Source: JABDJX01 sp039942715 (GTDB lineage: Bacteria > Pseudomonadota > Alphaproteobacteria > Rhodobacterales > Rhodobacteraceae). From it: a stretch of 64,000 nucleotides of DNA. This document shows, piece by piece, positions 45,283 through 53,296 of the stretch. Each line of letters starts with the position of its first letter. The stretch's first letter is position 1. The stretch covers positions 124,001-188,000 of the forward strand of contig JBDVBY010000001.1 in the NCBI GenBank assembly GCA_039942715.1, read 5' to 3'. Both the position numbers and the translations under genes were made by a program. The notes under the pieces were generated by a model that ran no database searches, was not told the origin of the DNA, and saw only the letters and a program-made list of their open reading frames with translations.

Positions 45283-46788
45283 ATGTCAGATCAGGTTGAT
45301 CTCTTCATTATTGGCGGTGGTGTAAACGGAGCAGGCATTGCCCGCGATGCCGCGGGGCGTGGTTTGTCGGTGGTCTTGTGTGAAAAAGACGATTTGGCTG
45401 AAGGCACATCTTCGCGCTCCGGTAAGCTTGTGCACGGCGGATTGCGATACCTGGAGTATTATGAATTCCGCCTTGTGCGCGAAGCACTGATCGAGCGCGA
45501 AGTCCTCCTAAACGCAGCGCCGCACATCATCTGGCCGATGCGTTTTGTCTTACCACATAGCCCAACCGACCGACCTGCGTGGTTGGTCCGCCTTGGACTG
45601 TTTCTTTATGATAATCTGGGGGGGCGAAAAAAGCTTCCCGGAACGCGCGCACTGAACCTCAAGCACGCGCCAGAAGGTACACCGATAAAACCGGACTATT
45701 CCAAGGGTTTTGAATACTCCGACTGCTGGGTCGATGATGCCCGTTTGGTTGTGCTGAATGCGATTGCTGCTCGTGAAAGCGGTGCTGAAATTCTGACGCG
45801 AACGGCCTGTACATCGCTTCGCCAACAGGATGGCCACTGGGTTGCACGCGTAGAAAACAAGCACAGCGGCCAAACCCGCGACATCCACGCAAGAGCAGTC
45901 GTCAATGCTGCCGGTCCTTGGGTAAATGATGTAATCGGGCGCGTGGCCGGATCAAATTCAAGCCGATCTGTGAAGCTTGTCAAAGGTAGCCATATCATCG
46001 TTCCAAAGTTCTGGGAGGGTGCGCAGGCCTATCTTGTTCAAAATACGGACAAACGCGTAATCTTCATCAACCCGTACGAGGGCGACAAAGCCCTGATTGG
46101 GACCACGGATATCGCCTACGAGGGCGATCCCAACGATGTCAGCGTCGATCAAAGCGAAGTCACTTACCTGATGGATGCGGTGAACCGCTACTTTACTACG
46201 CCGTTGACCGAAAAGGATGTGATTGAAACTTTCTCGGGCGTGCGGCCGCTTTTTGACGACGGTAACGGCAACCCAAGTGCGGTGACGCGCGACTACGTGC
46301 TCGATCTGGACCGCACACAGGGCGCACCTTTGCTCAATGTTTTTGGTGGCAAGATCACGACTTATCGAAAGCTTGCTGAACACGCGGTGCGAGACTTGGA
46401 GCCCATCTTTCCAGAAATGGGTGTCGCTTGGACCGCAACGAAACCTCTGCCCGGTGGCGACATGAAGGATGCAGACTTTGACGCGTTCTTCGATCAATTG
46501 CGTGGCACTTATCCTTGGTTGCCGACAGACCTAGCGCATCACTACGCTCGCCTTTACGGCACCCGCATGACGCATATCGTGAGCAATGCGACCTCCGTAG
46601 ATGATCTTGGCACCAAATTCGGCCCACTGCTTTATGAGGCAGAGCTCATTTATCTGTCACAGCATGAATGGGCGCAATGCGCTGACGATGTATTGAAGCG
46701 GCGGACAAAGCACGGGCTGAATGTCAGCGCCGATGAGATTTTCCGCATTGAAGATTGGTTTAAGAATGGATTTGCAAAACAAGCTTGA
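45283..46788 (+). CDS. GlpD/EryB-like FAD-dependent polyol-phosphate dehydrogenase
   Basis: A 501-residue flavoprotein with an N-terminal FAD fold (VDLFIIGGGVNGAGIARDAAGRG) and the glycerol-3-phosphate dehydrogenase signature blocks (SGKLVHGGLRYLEYYEFRLVREAL, VVNAAGPWVNDVI, VFGGKITTYRKLAEHAV). It would oxidise a polyol phosphate to a ketose phosphate at the membrane, passing electrons to quinone. A length of ~500 matches both GlpD and Brucella EryB; context favours the polyol role. It overlaps the aldolase gene by 23 bp. Confidence 0.9.
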   Translation: MSDQVDLFIIGGGVNGAGIARDAAGRGLSVVLCEKDDLAEGTSSRSGKLVHGGLRYLEYYEFRLVREALIEREVLLNAAPHIIWPMRFVLPHSPTDRPAWLVRLGLFLYDNLGGRKKLPGTRALNLKHAPEGTPIKPDYSKGFEYSDCWVDDARLVVLNAIAARESGAEILTRTACTSLRQQDGHWVARVENKHSGQTRDIHARAVVNAAGPWVNDVIGRVAGSNSSRSVKLVKGSHIIVPKFWEGAQAYLVQNTDKRVIFINPYEGDKALIGTTDIAYEGDPNDVSVDQSEVTYLMDAVNRYFTTPLTEKDVIETFSGVRPLFDDGNGNPSAVTRDYVLDLDRTQGAPLLNVFGGKITTYRKLAEHAVRDLEPIFPEMGVAWTATKPLPGGDMKDADFDAFFDQLRGTYPWLPTDLAHHYARLYGTRMTHIVSNATSVDDLGTKFGPLLYEAELIYLSQHEWAQCADDVLKRRTKHGLNVSADEIFRIEDWFKNGFAKQA

Positions 46789-47818
46789 CCAAAGGCCTAG
46801 CGATTTCGCAGACCTGCGGAATCTGTCGGCAGAGTTTGGGCAAAACAGCCTGCATATCCAAGGGGCCGGAGGAAACGCATCGGTCAAAGACGGTGATGTC
46901 ATGTGGATCAAGGCGTCAGGCACAATGCTTGGGGATGCCCTTGAACAGGATGTGTTTGTTCCGGTGGATTTACCCCGCATGGTAACGGCGGTTTTGTCGG
47001 ATCAACCAAATGCCGACAGCCCCGCTGAGTTTCTTGTGCCCGGTGCATCAGACTTGCGCCCGTCTATCGAAACCAGTTTGCACGCGGTTTTCAAGCAGCG
47101 GGTGGTCTTGCACACGCATTGCATCCACACCATTGCGCACGCCATCCAGAACAATGCGAGAGATCTTCTGAAGAAGCGTTTGTCGGCGTTCAACTGGGCC
47201 TTCGTGCCTTACGCCAAACCGGGTGCCAATCTTGCCCGATCCGTGTTGAACGTGCTGACCCCGGAAACCGACGTGATCGTTCTTGGCAATCACGGATTGA
47301 TCGTTGCCGGCGAGACGGTTGACGCTGTGCAATCTTTGCAATTGACCGTTCATGAGGCACTGGCGCTTGAGCCTTTGCATCTGGACGGCATTGATGAAAG
47401 CGCGCTGAGCACTCACATAGACGGTGCTTATGAATTGCCCGATGATCGGATGCTTCATCAATTGGCATTGTCTGATGCTCGTGTCGCTCACGTATCGCAG
47501 GGCAGTCTTTACCCGGACCATGTCATCTTCTGCGGGATCGCGGTGACACGCCTTGCTCCGGGGAAAACGACAAGCGACGCGGAAGATGCGGCCCGTCAAG
47601 CAGGCGCGCCAGCACCAGTTTGTCTATTGGTGCCCGGCGCAGGATTGCTTTTGCGAACAGATGCCAACAGCGGCGCAAAAACTATGCTGCGTTGCCTAAG
47701 CGATGTGATCATGCGCCTGCCCGAGACGGCAAAACTGAACTATTTGACGACTGCAGAGAATTTCGAATTGCTGGATTGGGATGCGGAAAAATACCGGCAG
47801 GTGCTGAATGCCGAATAG
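46766..47818 (+). CDS. Class II aldolase/adducin-family protein
   Basis: A 350-residue protein with the class II aldolase fold: SLHIQGAGGNASVKDGDVMWIKASG, the catalytic-site Glu segment PSIETSLHAVFKQR, the zinc histidines VVLHTHCIHTIAHAI and the later VLGNHGLIVAG. Typical members split phosphorylated sugars such as fuculose-1-phosphate into DHAP and an aldehyde. Standard aldolases are ~215 residues; here ~110 C-terminal residues extend the fold, as in the N-terminal half of RhaD-like proteins. I use ATG 46766 inside the end of the GlpD-like gene; an in-frame ATG at 46721 would extend the overlap. Confidence 0.88.
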   Translation: MDLQNKLDQRPSDFADLRNLSAEFGQNSLHIQGAGGNASVKDGDVMWIKASGTMLGDALEQDVFVPVDLPRMVTAVLSDQPNADSPAEFLVPGASDLRPSIETSLHAVFKQRVVLHTHCIHTIAHAIQNNARDLLKKRLSAFNWAFVPYAKPGANLARSVLNVLTPETDVIVLGNHGLIVAGETVDAVQSLQLTVHEALALEPLHLDGIDESALSTHIDGAYELPDDRMLHQLALSDARVAHVSQGSLYPDHVIFCGIAVTRLAPGKTTSDAEDAARQAGAPAPVCLLVPGAGLLLRTDANSGAKTMLRCLSDVIMRLPETAKLNYLTTAENFELLDWDAEKYRQVLNAE

Positions 47819-49088
47819 CTGCTTTATTGGGATCGACCTTGGGACAACTGGCGCACGCGCCATTGCGATAAACGACGCCTGCGATGTTGTGGCAGAGGGC
47901 AAGTCGGCGCTTTCGGACCATGGAAAGGATCACCGCGATCCCACGGTCTGGATGTCTGCCGTGCGCACGGCACTTGCGCAAGTTACAGACGCGCTCAAAG
48001 ACACGTCCGTCAAAGCGATTTCGGTCGATGGCACATCGGGCTCCATGCTTGCGATTGACCAAGACGGGCGCCCGCTGGCGAAGGCAAAGATGTACAACGA
48101 TGCGTGTGAAGACCCCGAAGTGCTCGCAAAAATTTCTGAACATGCGCCTGCAACAAGCGCGGCCCATGGTGCGACAAGCGGCGCTGCCAAAGTGCTGATG
48201 TTTCAGGCCTTAACCCCATCTGCGCATCTGATTGTTCATCAGGCAGACTGGATCACCGGTCAACTGTGTGGCGTCTTCGCTTCGGACGACAACAACGCTT
48301 TGAAAACCGGATACGATTCAATCACCCAATGTTGGCCAGACTGGATGGAGGAAGCCGGGATTGATCGCAATATCCTGCCAACTGTTCAGGAGCCGGGTTC
48401 GATTATTGGACATGTTCTGCCAGCCGTTGCCGCAGAATACGGAGTGCCGCCAAATGTCCAGTTTGTGTCTGGCACCACCGATGGGTGCGCTGCATTTCTT
48501 GCAACCGGGGCGTCACAACCCGGAGATGGCGTTACCTCTATTGGTACAACACTGATCCTGAAAATCCTGTCGGAAAAGCCGATTTTTGATCCAACCAGCG
48601 GGATTTACAGCCATAGACTTCTGGGAAACTGGTTGGCAGGAGGAGCGTCAAATTCAGGAGGCGGCGTGCTACTGAAATACTTCTCGCCTGACGAGATTGC
48701 CGAGCTTTCCAGCCAGATTGACCCAACAATTCTTTTAAACCTTGGATACTATCCTCTTAGCCAACCCGGAGAACGCTTCCCGATCGCTGACCCCGAATTG
48801 CAGCCCAAAGTGTCGCCGCGCCCTGACAATGACGTTGACTTTCTCCAGGCGCTTTTCGAAGGGATCGCCAGTGTCGAGACCCTCGGCTATTCTAAACTAA
48901 GTGACCTTGGAGCGCCTGCTTTGAAATCGGTGCGAACCGTTGGCGGGGCTGCGAAGAATGACGCGTTAACGGAGCTGCGTTTGTCTCTTTTGGGTGTTTC
49001 AGGTCGTCCCGCCGCGCACGTTGAAGCCGCTTATGGTTCTGCTCTTTTGGCGAAGTACGGCATTGAAAAGAGCAACCATGAAGCTTGA
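47808..49088 (+). CDS. FGGY-family carbohydrate kinase, short type (ribulokinase-like)
   Basis: A 426-residue kinase, clearly shorter than the first one of the operon (~490-520 is usual). Motifs: GIDLGTTGARAIAIND, SVDGTSGSMLAID, QADWITGQLCG, SGTTDGCAAFLATGA, SIGTTLILKIL and RTVGGAAKNDALTELR. The compact length and GTTGARAI wording resemble the short D-ribulose-kinase-like FGGY group. If so it could phosphorylate a ketose for the aldolase encoded just upstream. It overlaps the aldolase and HAD genes on both sides. Confidence 0.85.
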   Translation: MPNSCFIGIDLGTTGARAIAINDACDVVAEGKSALSDHGKDHRDPTVWMSAVRTALAQVTDALKDTSVKAISVDGTSGSMLAIDQDGRPLAKAKMYNDACEDPEVLAKISEHAPATSAAHGATSGAAKVLMFQALTPSAHLIVHQADWITGQLCGVFASDDNNALKTGYDSITQCWPDWMEEAGIDRNILPTVQEPGSIIGHVLPAVAAEYGVPPNVQFVSGTTDGCAAFLATGASQPGDGVTSIGTTLILKILSEKPIFDPTSGIYSHRLLGNWLAGGASNSGGGVLLKYFSPDEIAELSSQIDPTILLNLGYYPLSQPGERFPIADPELQPKVSPRPDNDVDFLQALFEGIASVETLGYSKLSDLGAPALKSVRTVGGAAKNDALTELRLSLLGVSGRPAAHVEAAYGSALLAKYGIEKSNHEA

Positions 49089-49911
49089 GGCCTTGGCAGA
49101 CATCGCGCCCCAGTATGACGCGTTCCTGATCGATCAGTTTGGCGTTTTGATTGATGGACAAGCCGCCTATCCTGGCGCGATTGCGGCCTTGGCGCACATC
49201 GCTGACTTAGGCAAACCCGTCGTGATCCTGTCGAATTCGGGCAAACGTGCGCAAGCCAATTGCGACCGTGTCGTTTCGTTCGGGTTTCAACGTGACCACT
49301 TCCAAACCGTCGTGACCTCTGGTGAAATCGCGTATCAAAACATCAAAGCGGAATTGGGCAAAACGATTGGCCCCAATTCGATCGTCATGGTGTTGTCCCG
49401 AAAGGGCGATGTCTCTCCTATCGCTGATCTTGGGCTTCCGGAAACCGATGATCCAAGAGCGGCTGATCTGTTGTTGATTGTCAGTCGAGACCTTGGGATG
49501 ACGCAGGATGACTACGCTTCACTTCTCCAGAAGTTTTATGCAGGCGGGGGGCAGTGTCTTTGTTTGAATCCAGACCTTAACATGCTGACACCCACTGGCA
49601 TTCAGTTCGCCGCTGGGACAATCGCCAGACTTTATGAACAGCTTGGCGGACATGTGGAATGGTTTGGCAAACCGCATCCTCAAATTTATGACGTGGCGCT
49701 AAAACTGCTGCCAAAGGTTCAAACACGCCGCGTATTGTGTGTCGGCGACAGTATCCACCATGATATTTTAGGTGGCCACAACGCTGGCTTTGCTACTGCA
49801 CTTGTACGTGTTGGTTTGCACAGCGAGTTGTCCGATATGGAAGTCATCGATACGCTTGAAAAACAGAACCTGCGGCCCGACCATTTCTTGAAGTCTTTTG
49901 AAGTGACGTGA
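49078..49911 (+). CDS. HAD-superfamily class IIA hydrolase (TIGR01459 type)
   Basis: A 277-residue phosphatase-like protein. The nucleophile motif is FLIDQFGVLIDG (DxFG instead of the usual DxDG), followed by GAIAALAHIADLGKPVVILSNSGKRA as motif II, the class IIA cap, and motif IV VLCVGDSIHHDILGGHNAG. Family members with this DQFGV motif are often found in sugar operons in alphaproteobacteria. The Asp+2 position normally assists catalysis; here it is Phe, and activity may be low or specialised. I use ATG 49078. Confidence 0.85.
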   Translation: MKLEALADIAPQYDAFLIDQFGVLIDGQAAYPGAIAALAHIADLGKPVVILSNSGKRAQANCDRVVSFGFQRDHFQTVVTSGEIAYQNIKAELGKTIGPNSIVMVLSRKGDVSPIADLGLPETDDPRAADLLLIVSRDLGMTQDDYASLLQKFYAGGGQCLCLNPDLNMLTPTGIQFAAGTIARLYEQLGGHVEWFGKPHPQIYDVALKLLPKVQTRRVLCVGDSIHHDILGGHNAGFATALVRVGLHSELSDMEVIDTLEKQNLRPDHFLKSFEVT

Positions 49912-50050
49912 CAGCAATAGCCGCAATCGCAAAAGTCCAGTTTTTTCATACAGCTGACTTTGCATCTTCGTCCGCCCAAGGACTGCTCTGCAAATTTTTT
50001 CGTCATTGGCCCCGTCCGATCAAATACACGGTTTGGGTGTGTTTTTCGAC

Positions 50051-50923
50051 TTAAGACGCGCGTGCAAGATGATGTTTGGGTGAACATCCGAATTTGCGGG
50101 AATAGTCCCGGCTGAACTGCGTCGGGCTTTCATAACCTACTTCGAACCCCGCAAAGGAAACGGACGGAACACCGCGCTCTAAAAGGCTGCGCGCTTCAAT
50201 CATCCGCAAGTCCTTTTGGAATTGAAGCGGCGTGGTGCCCGTCACGGATTTGAAGTGCTCGTGGAACGATGACTGGCTCATTCCGGCGACCTGTGCCAAG
50301 TCGCCGACGACCAGGGGTTCGCGAAATCTGGACCTGATCTGTTGGATGGACTTGGCAACACGGCTGGCATGGCTGTCTACTGATAAAAGACTCCGCAACA
50401 TGCCACCAATCGGTGACAGGAGGAGGCGGTAGTGGATTTCCTTCAAGATCATCGGGCCGAGGACCTGCGCGTCCATGGGTGCATTCATCAACTCCAGATA
50501 TCGCACCATCGGCTCTGTCCACGCAGGATCGGCTTTGCTGGCAGACAAAGATGTCGCGTGATCCTTGTTGGACACAGCCTCGCCAACCTGTTCGTACAAG
50601 CCTCGCAGGATGCTCAAGTCCAATGAGAATATGAGTGCCTGATAGGGGCGTTCCGCGCTGGCCTGGGTAATCGTGGAGGCCACCGGTAGATCATGACTGA
50701 CCAATAGCACGTCGCCTTCGTCAAGCTCGATGAACTGTTGTCCGACACTCATTTCCTTCCGCCCTTGCAGGATCAGACAAATAACAGGGTTGTAGACAAC
50801 AGCTTCAAACACAGTGACTTCTTCGCGTTGAAAGACATGGGCGGACGGCAGAATTCTGCCAGAAGCCTCTGTTTCTCTGGCTACTAGCTCTGTTGCAAGG
50901 TGTTTAAGTCGTTCCAGTGACAT
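50051..50923 (-). CDS. AraC-family transcriptional regulator (AraC_N type)
   Basis: A 290-residue regulator with an N-terminal AraC_N-like cupin (VFEAVVYNPVICLILQGRKEMSVGQQ) and a C-terminal pair of helix-turn-helix motifs (VGDLAQVAGMSQSSFHEHFKSVTGTTPLQFQKDLRMIEAR and VSFAGFEVGYESPTQFSRDYSRKFG). It is divergent from an aldo/keto reductase gene, as YqhC is functionally tied to aldehyde reductases in E. coli. GGAGG precedes the ATG at 50923; the 16-residue upstream extension has no RBS. A response to reactive aldehydes is an inference. Confidence 0.9.
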   Translation of the reverse strand: MSLERLKHLATELVARETEASGRILPSAHVFQREEVTVFEAVVYNPVICLILQGRKEMSVGQQFIELDEGDVLLVSHDLPVASTITQASAERPYQALIFSLDLSILRGLYEQVGEAVSNKDHATSLSASKADPAWTEPMVRYLELMNAPMDAQVLGPMILKEIHYRLLLSPIGGMLRSLLSVDSHASRVAKSIQQIRSRFREPLVVGDLAQVAGMSQSSFHEHFKSVTGTTPLQFQKDLRMIEARSLLERGVPSVSFAGFEVGYESPTQFSRDYSRKFGCSPKHHLARAS

Positions 50924-50992
50924 CCGGGCCTCCTTCCTTTGAACGCTAGCAAGTGAATGAACCAAAATCACGCATTAACGGCGGCATTTGGA

Positions 50993-51023
50993 GGAATTGG
51001 CAAAAATGCCGGAGAATTTGGCA
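50993..51023. promoter_or_regulatory. Predicted AraC-type operator, direct repeats 21 bp apart
   Basis: GGAATTGGCA (50993-51002) and GAATTTGGCA (51014-51023) are imperfect direct repeats with a 21-bp period, two helical turns, in the gap between the divergent AraC and reductase genes. This is the usual site layout for a dimeric AraC-family activator. Confidence 0.5.
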
Positions 51024-51083
51024 GGACGCCGCAAGTTGGTGCCCCTAGCGTCGGATCAACCACGCATCTGAACGGAGCATCCC

Positions 51084-51992
51084 ATGTCTGAAGTACAAAC
51101 CACCTTCACCCTGAATAAAGAAACCGCCATCCCCGCAGTTGGATTTGGCACCTACTTAATCTCCAACGATGATGCCGAAGATGCCATCCAATCTGCGATT
51201 ACAACGGGGTATCGGCATATCGACACCGCTTCGGGATATCACAACGAAGAAACTGTCGGTGCCGGTATTCAAAAGGGCCTTAAGACCGAAGGCCTGTCCC
51301 GCGCTGATCTTTTTGTGACGGCCAAATTGTGGCCCGGCAACCCTGCGTGGGGCGATGCGCCTAAAACCGGGGCGCAAACAATCGTGGAATGCGATGCAAG
51401 CCTGTCGCGTTTGGGTTTAGATTACGTTGACCTGTATCTGATCCACGCCCCTTACGGCGGCGACATGCGTCTTGAACAGTGGCAAGCGCTGCTCGATTTG
51501 CAGGCCAAAGGCAAAGCTCGCTCAATTGGGGTGAGCAACTTTAATGAAAGCCATTTGAACGAGATCGCCTCGGCAGGGTTGCCCATGCCCGATGCCAACC
51601 AGATCGAATTGCACCCATGGTCTCAGAAACCGGACCTGCTGACGCACATGGCAAAACACGACATCACGCCAATTGCCTATAGCAGCCTCGTCCCTCTGTC
51701 GACGTGGCGGAGCGAGCCCGGTCAGGACAGTGCAAAGACTGACGAGATGAAGGCAGATGGTGCGGTCTTTAAGGGCATTGCAGAGAAATACGGAGTTTCA
51801 GAAGCCCAACTGCTGCTGCGGTGGGGCGTCCAGAATGGTTATGCCGTCCTGCCCAAAAGCCTGAACCTGAACCGGATGCGCCAGAACATCGACCTTTTCT
51901 CGTTCGCTATCGACGACGCTGACATGGCGCAAATGGCAATCATGGACCGTGGCGACGGCGTGGCTTGGGCATCGGGCGACCCTAGCAAATGA
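51084..51992 (+). CDS. Aldo/keto reductase
   Basis: A 302-residue NADPH-dependent reductase of the (alpha/beta)8 AKR family. The catalytic tetrad can be placed: Asp in HIDTASGYHNEE, Tyr in the same segment, Lys in FVTAKLWPG, His in LYLIHAPYGG. Nucleotide contacts are in VLPKSLNLNRMRQNI. It resembles the 2,5-diketo-gluconate reductase (DkgA) branch. It is the probable target of the divergent AraC regulator. Ribosome site GGAGC before the ATG. Confidence 0.92.
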   Translation: MSEVQTTFTLNKETAIPAVGFGTYLISNDDAEDAIQSAITTGYRHIDTASGYHNEETVGAGIQKGLKTEGLSRADLFVTAKLWPGNPAWGDAPKTGAQTIVECDASLSRLGLDYVDLYLIHAPYGGDMRLEQWQALLDLQAKGKARSIGVSNFNESHLNEIASAGLPMPDANQIELHPWSQKPDLLTHMAKHDITPIAYSSLVPLSTWRSEPGQDSAKTDEMKADGAVFKGIAEKYGVSEAQLLLRWGVQNGYAVLPKSLNLNRMRQNIDLFSFAIDDADMAQMAIMDRGDGVAWASGDPSK

Positions 51993-52041
51993 TCGCTGTC
52001 GTGTTTTCTCATTCAAATAATTCAATCCCAAAATCCATGGA

Positions 52042-52614
52042 ATGATCATGAAGCTTTCTATGTTCATAGCTGCAAGCGTTCTTACCGCTGTAATCTATAC
52101 ACCGCTATCAGCCGAAACCGCATGCGATGCGACCCTGATGCAAGGCAGCATCGCCCAACTCACTGACACCCATGCAACAGTGCAAACATCCGTGCTGATC
52201 GACGCCACCCCAGCGGCGGTTTGGGCCACTCTGACCGATTTTGATGCTATGGTCCGTTGGAGCTCTGGCACCTTTCAAGGCATGACCGGCGAGATCAAAG
52301 ATGGAGGAAGCGTGACGGTCACCTTCATCTTTGGAACCACGGAGGATGGCGAGCTTAACGTCATGACAATCCCCCACACGCTGATTTACGAAGAGGGTAG
52401 CGTTATCGGTTGGTCAGACCCATTCCCCGAAGACATCGGTGGGGGCCATGATAATCATCTTTATCGGGTTGAGGCCTGTGGCGAACAGACCCTCTTTGTC
52501 CAATCGGACGAAGTCGTCGGTAATCCCTATGCGGCGAACTTCGTGTCTCAACTGCTTCCAATGTACCAAACCTTCAACGCCGAACTAAAGGCTGAGGTAG
52601 AAGGCCAATCGTAA
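52042..52614 (+). CDS. Exported SRPBCC-family protein
   Basis: A 190-residue protein with a signal peptide (SMFIAASVLTAVIYTPLSA). The mature part is an SRPBCC/START-like helix-grip fold: VLIDATPAAVWATLTDFDAMVRWSSGTFQGMTG at its start, GGSVTVTFIFGT, the strand HTLIYEEGSVIGW and a C-terminal helix (FVSQLLPMYQTFNAELKAEVE). The ligand is unknown. Export is unusual for this mostly cytoplasmic fold. A second ATG at 52048 is better spaced from the GGA at 52039. It follows the reductase by ~50 bp and may be in its transcript. Confidence 0.82.
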   Translation: MIMKLSMFIAASVLTAVIYTPLSAETACDATLMQGSIAQLTDTHATVQTSVLIDATPAAVWATLTDFDAMVRWSSGTFQGMTGEIKDGGSVTVTFIFGTTEDGELNVMTIPHTLIYEEGSVIGWSDPFPEDIGGGHDNHLYRVEACGEQTLFVQSDEVVGNPYAANFVSQLLPMYQTFNAELKAEVEGQS

Positions 52615-52623
52615 GAAATCAGT

Positions 52624-52653
52624 GGCGAGCGGCTGGTTGCACAGCTGTTCGCC
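52624..52653. terminator. Bidirectional terminator-like hairpin
   Basis: GGCGAGCGGCTG (52624-52635), loop GTTGCA, CAGCTGTTCGCC (52642-52653). The stem is 12 bp in RNA with two G-U pairs. It lies between the ends of two convergent genes (SRPBCC and the WYL-like protein), so it likely stops transcription from both. Confidence 0.5.
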
Positions 52654-52706
52654 ATAACTTGCCGAAGCAGACATTCACGGCGTCGCAGTCCAATGGTATG
52701 CGGGCA

Positions 52707-53111
52707 CTATTCGCAGATATTTTCCGCTATGAAGCAATTTGAACCAATACAACCATCCCAACCTTCTTGCTTTATAGACTGAGACTTTTCACTGAAATCT
52801 CCTTCTGTGAGTCTCACGGATTTGATCTTATCAAACCTAAAAATCCGTTCGGACGCATAATCTCGCCCTTTGGTACACCCCCGAGACTGCCAGCCATGCA
52901 GGTAGTACTTACCGTTGTTACCTATTGCGACTTGGTGCACGTCTACTAAACGCGGCAGACAACCTTTGCTTACGTCTTTGTCATAGACGATTTCGACAGT
53001 CTGGCCAGTCTTCGCTGCTTCGCAGAGCGTTTCGTATTCTGACTGTGCTTGTAGGGGTGATGTAAAGATGGAAACGAACACCAATGCACTTCCAAAGCAA
53101 CGCATTTCCAT
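52707..53111 (-). CDS. Small exported WYL-like protein with six cysteines
   Basis: A 134-residue protein with a signal peptide (1-22, TSPLQAQ). Residues ~38-105 resemble a WYL domain: VEIVYDKD, then VDVHQVAIGNNGKYYLHGW, then RIFRFDKIKSVRL. WYL domains normally bind ligands in cytoplasmic regulators; an exported single WYL-like domain is odd. Six cysteines (30, 51, 79, 121, 126, 133) in the mature part could form three disulfides. No family can be named with certainty. The surrounding sequence is AT-rich, and the gene is isolated. Confidence 0.65.
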   Translation of the reverse strand: MEMRCFGSALVFVSIFTSPLQAQSEYETLCEAAKTGQTVEIVYDKDVSKGCLPRLVDVHQVAIGNNGKYYLHGWQSRGCTKGRDYASERIFRFDKIKSVRLTEGDFSEKSQSIKQEGWDGCIGSNCFIAENICE

Positions 53112-53296
53112 AGCAAAGCACCTCCAATCAAAACCGCTTTCGACAACTTTATCTGTGATGATTGCCCATCACAAACACGTTCCTAAAGACAAAAATTGGT
53201 TACGACGAACGCCCGATTTTCCCCGAGTGTGACGCGGCGACAGAACTCCATGACAAAGGGCTGCGTACGGCCGCCTGCTCAATGTATTTGACTAAG

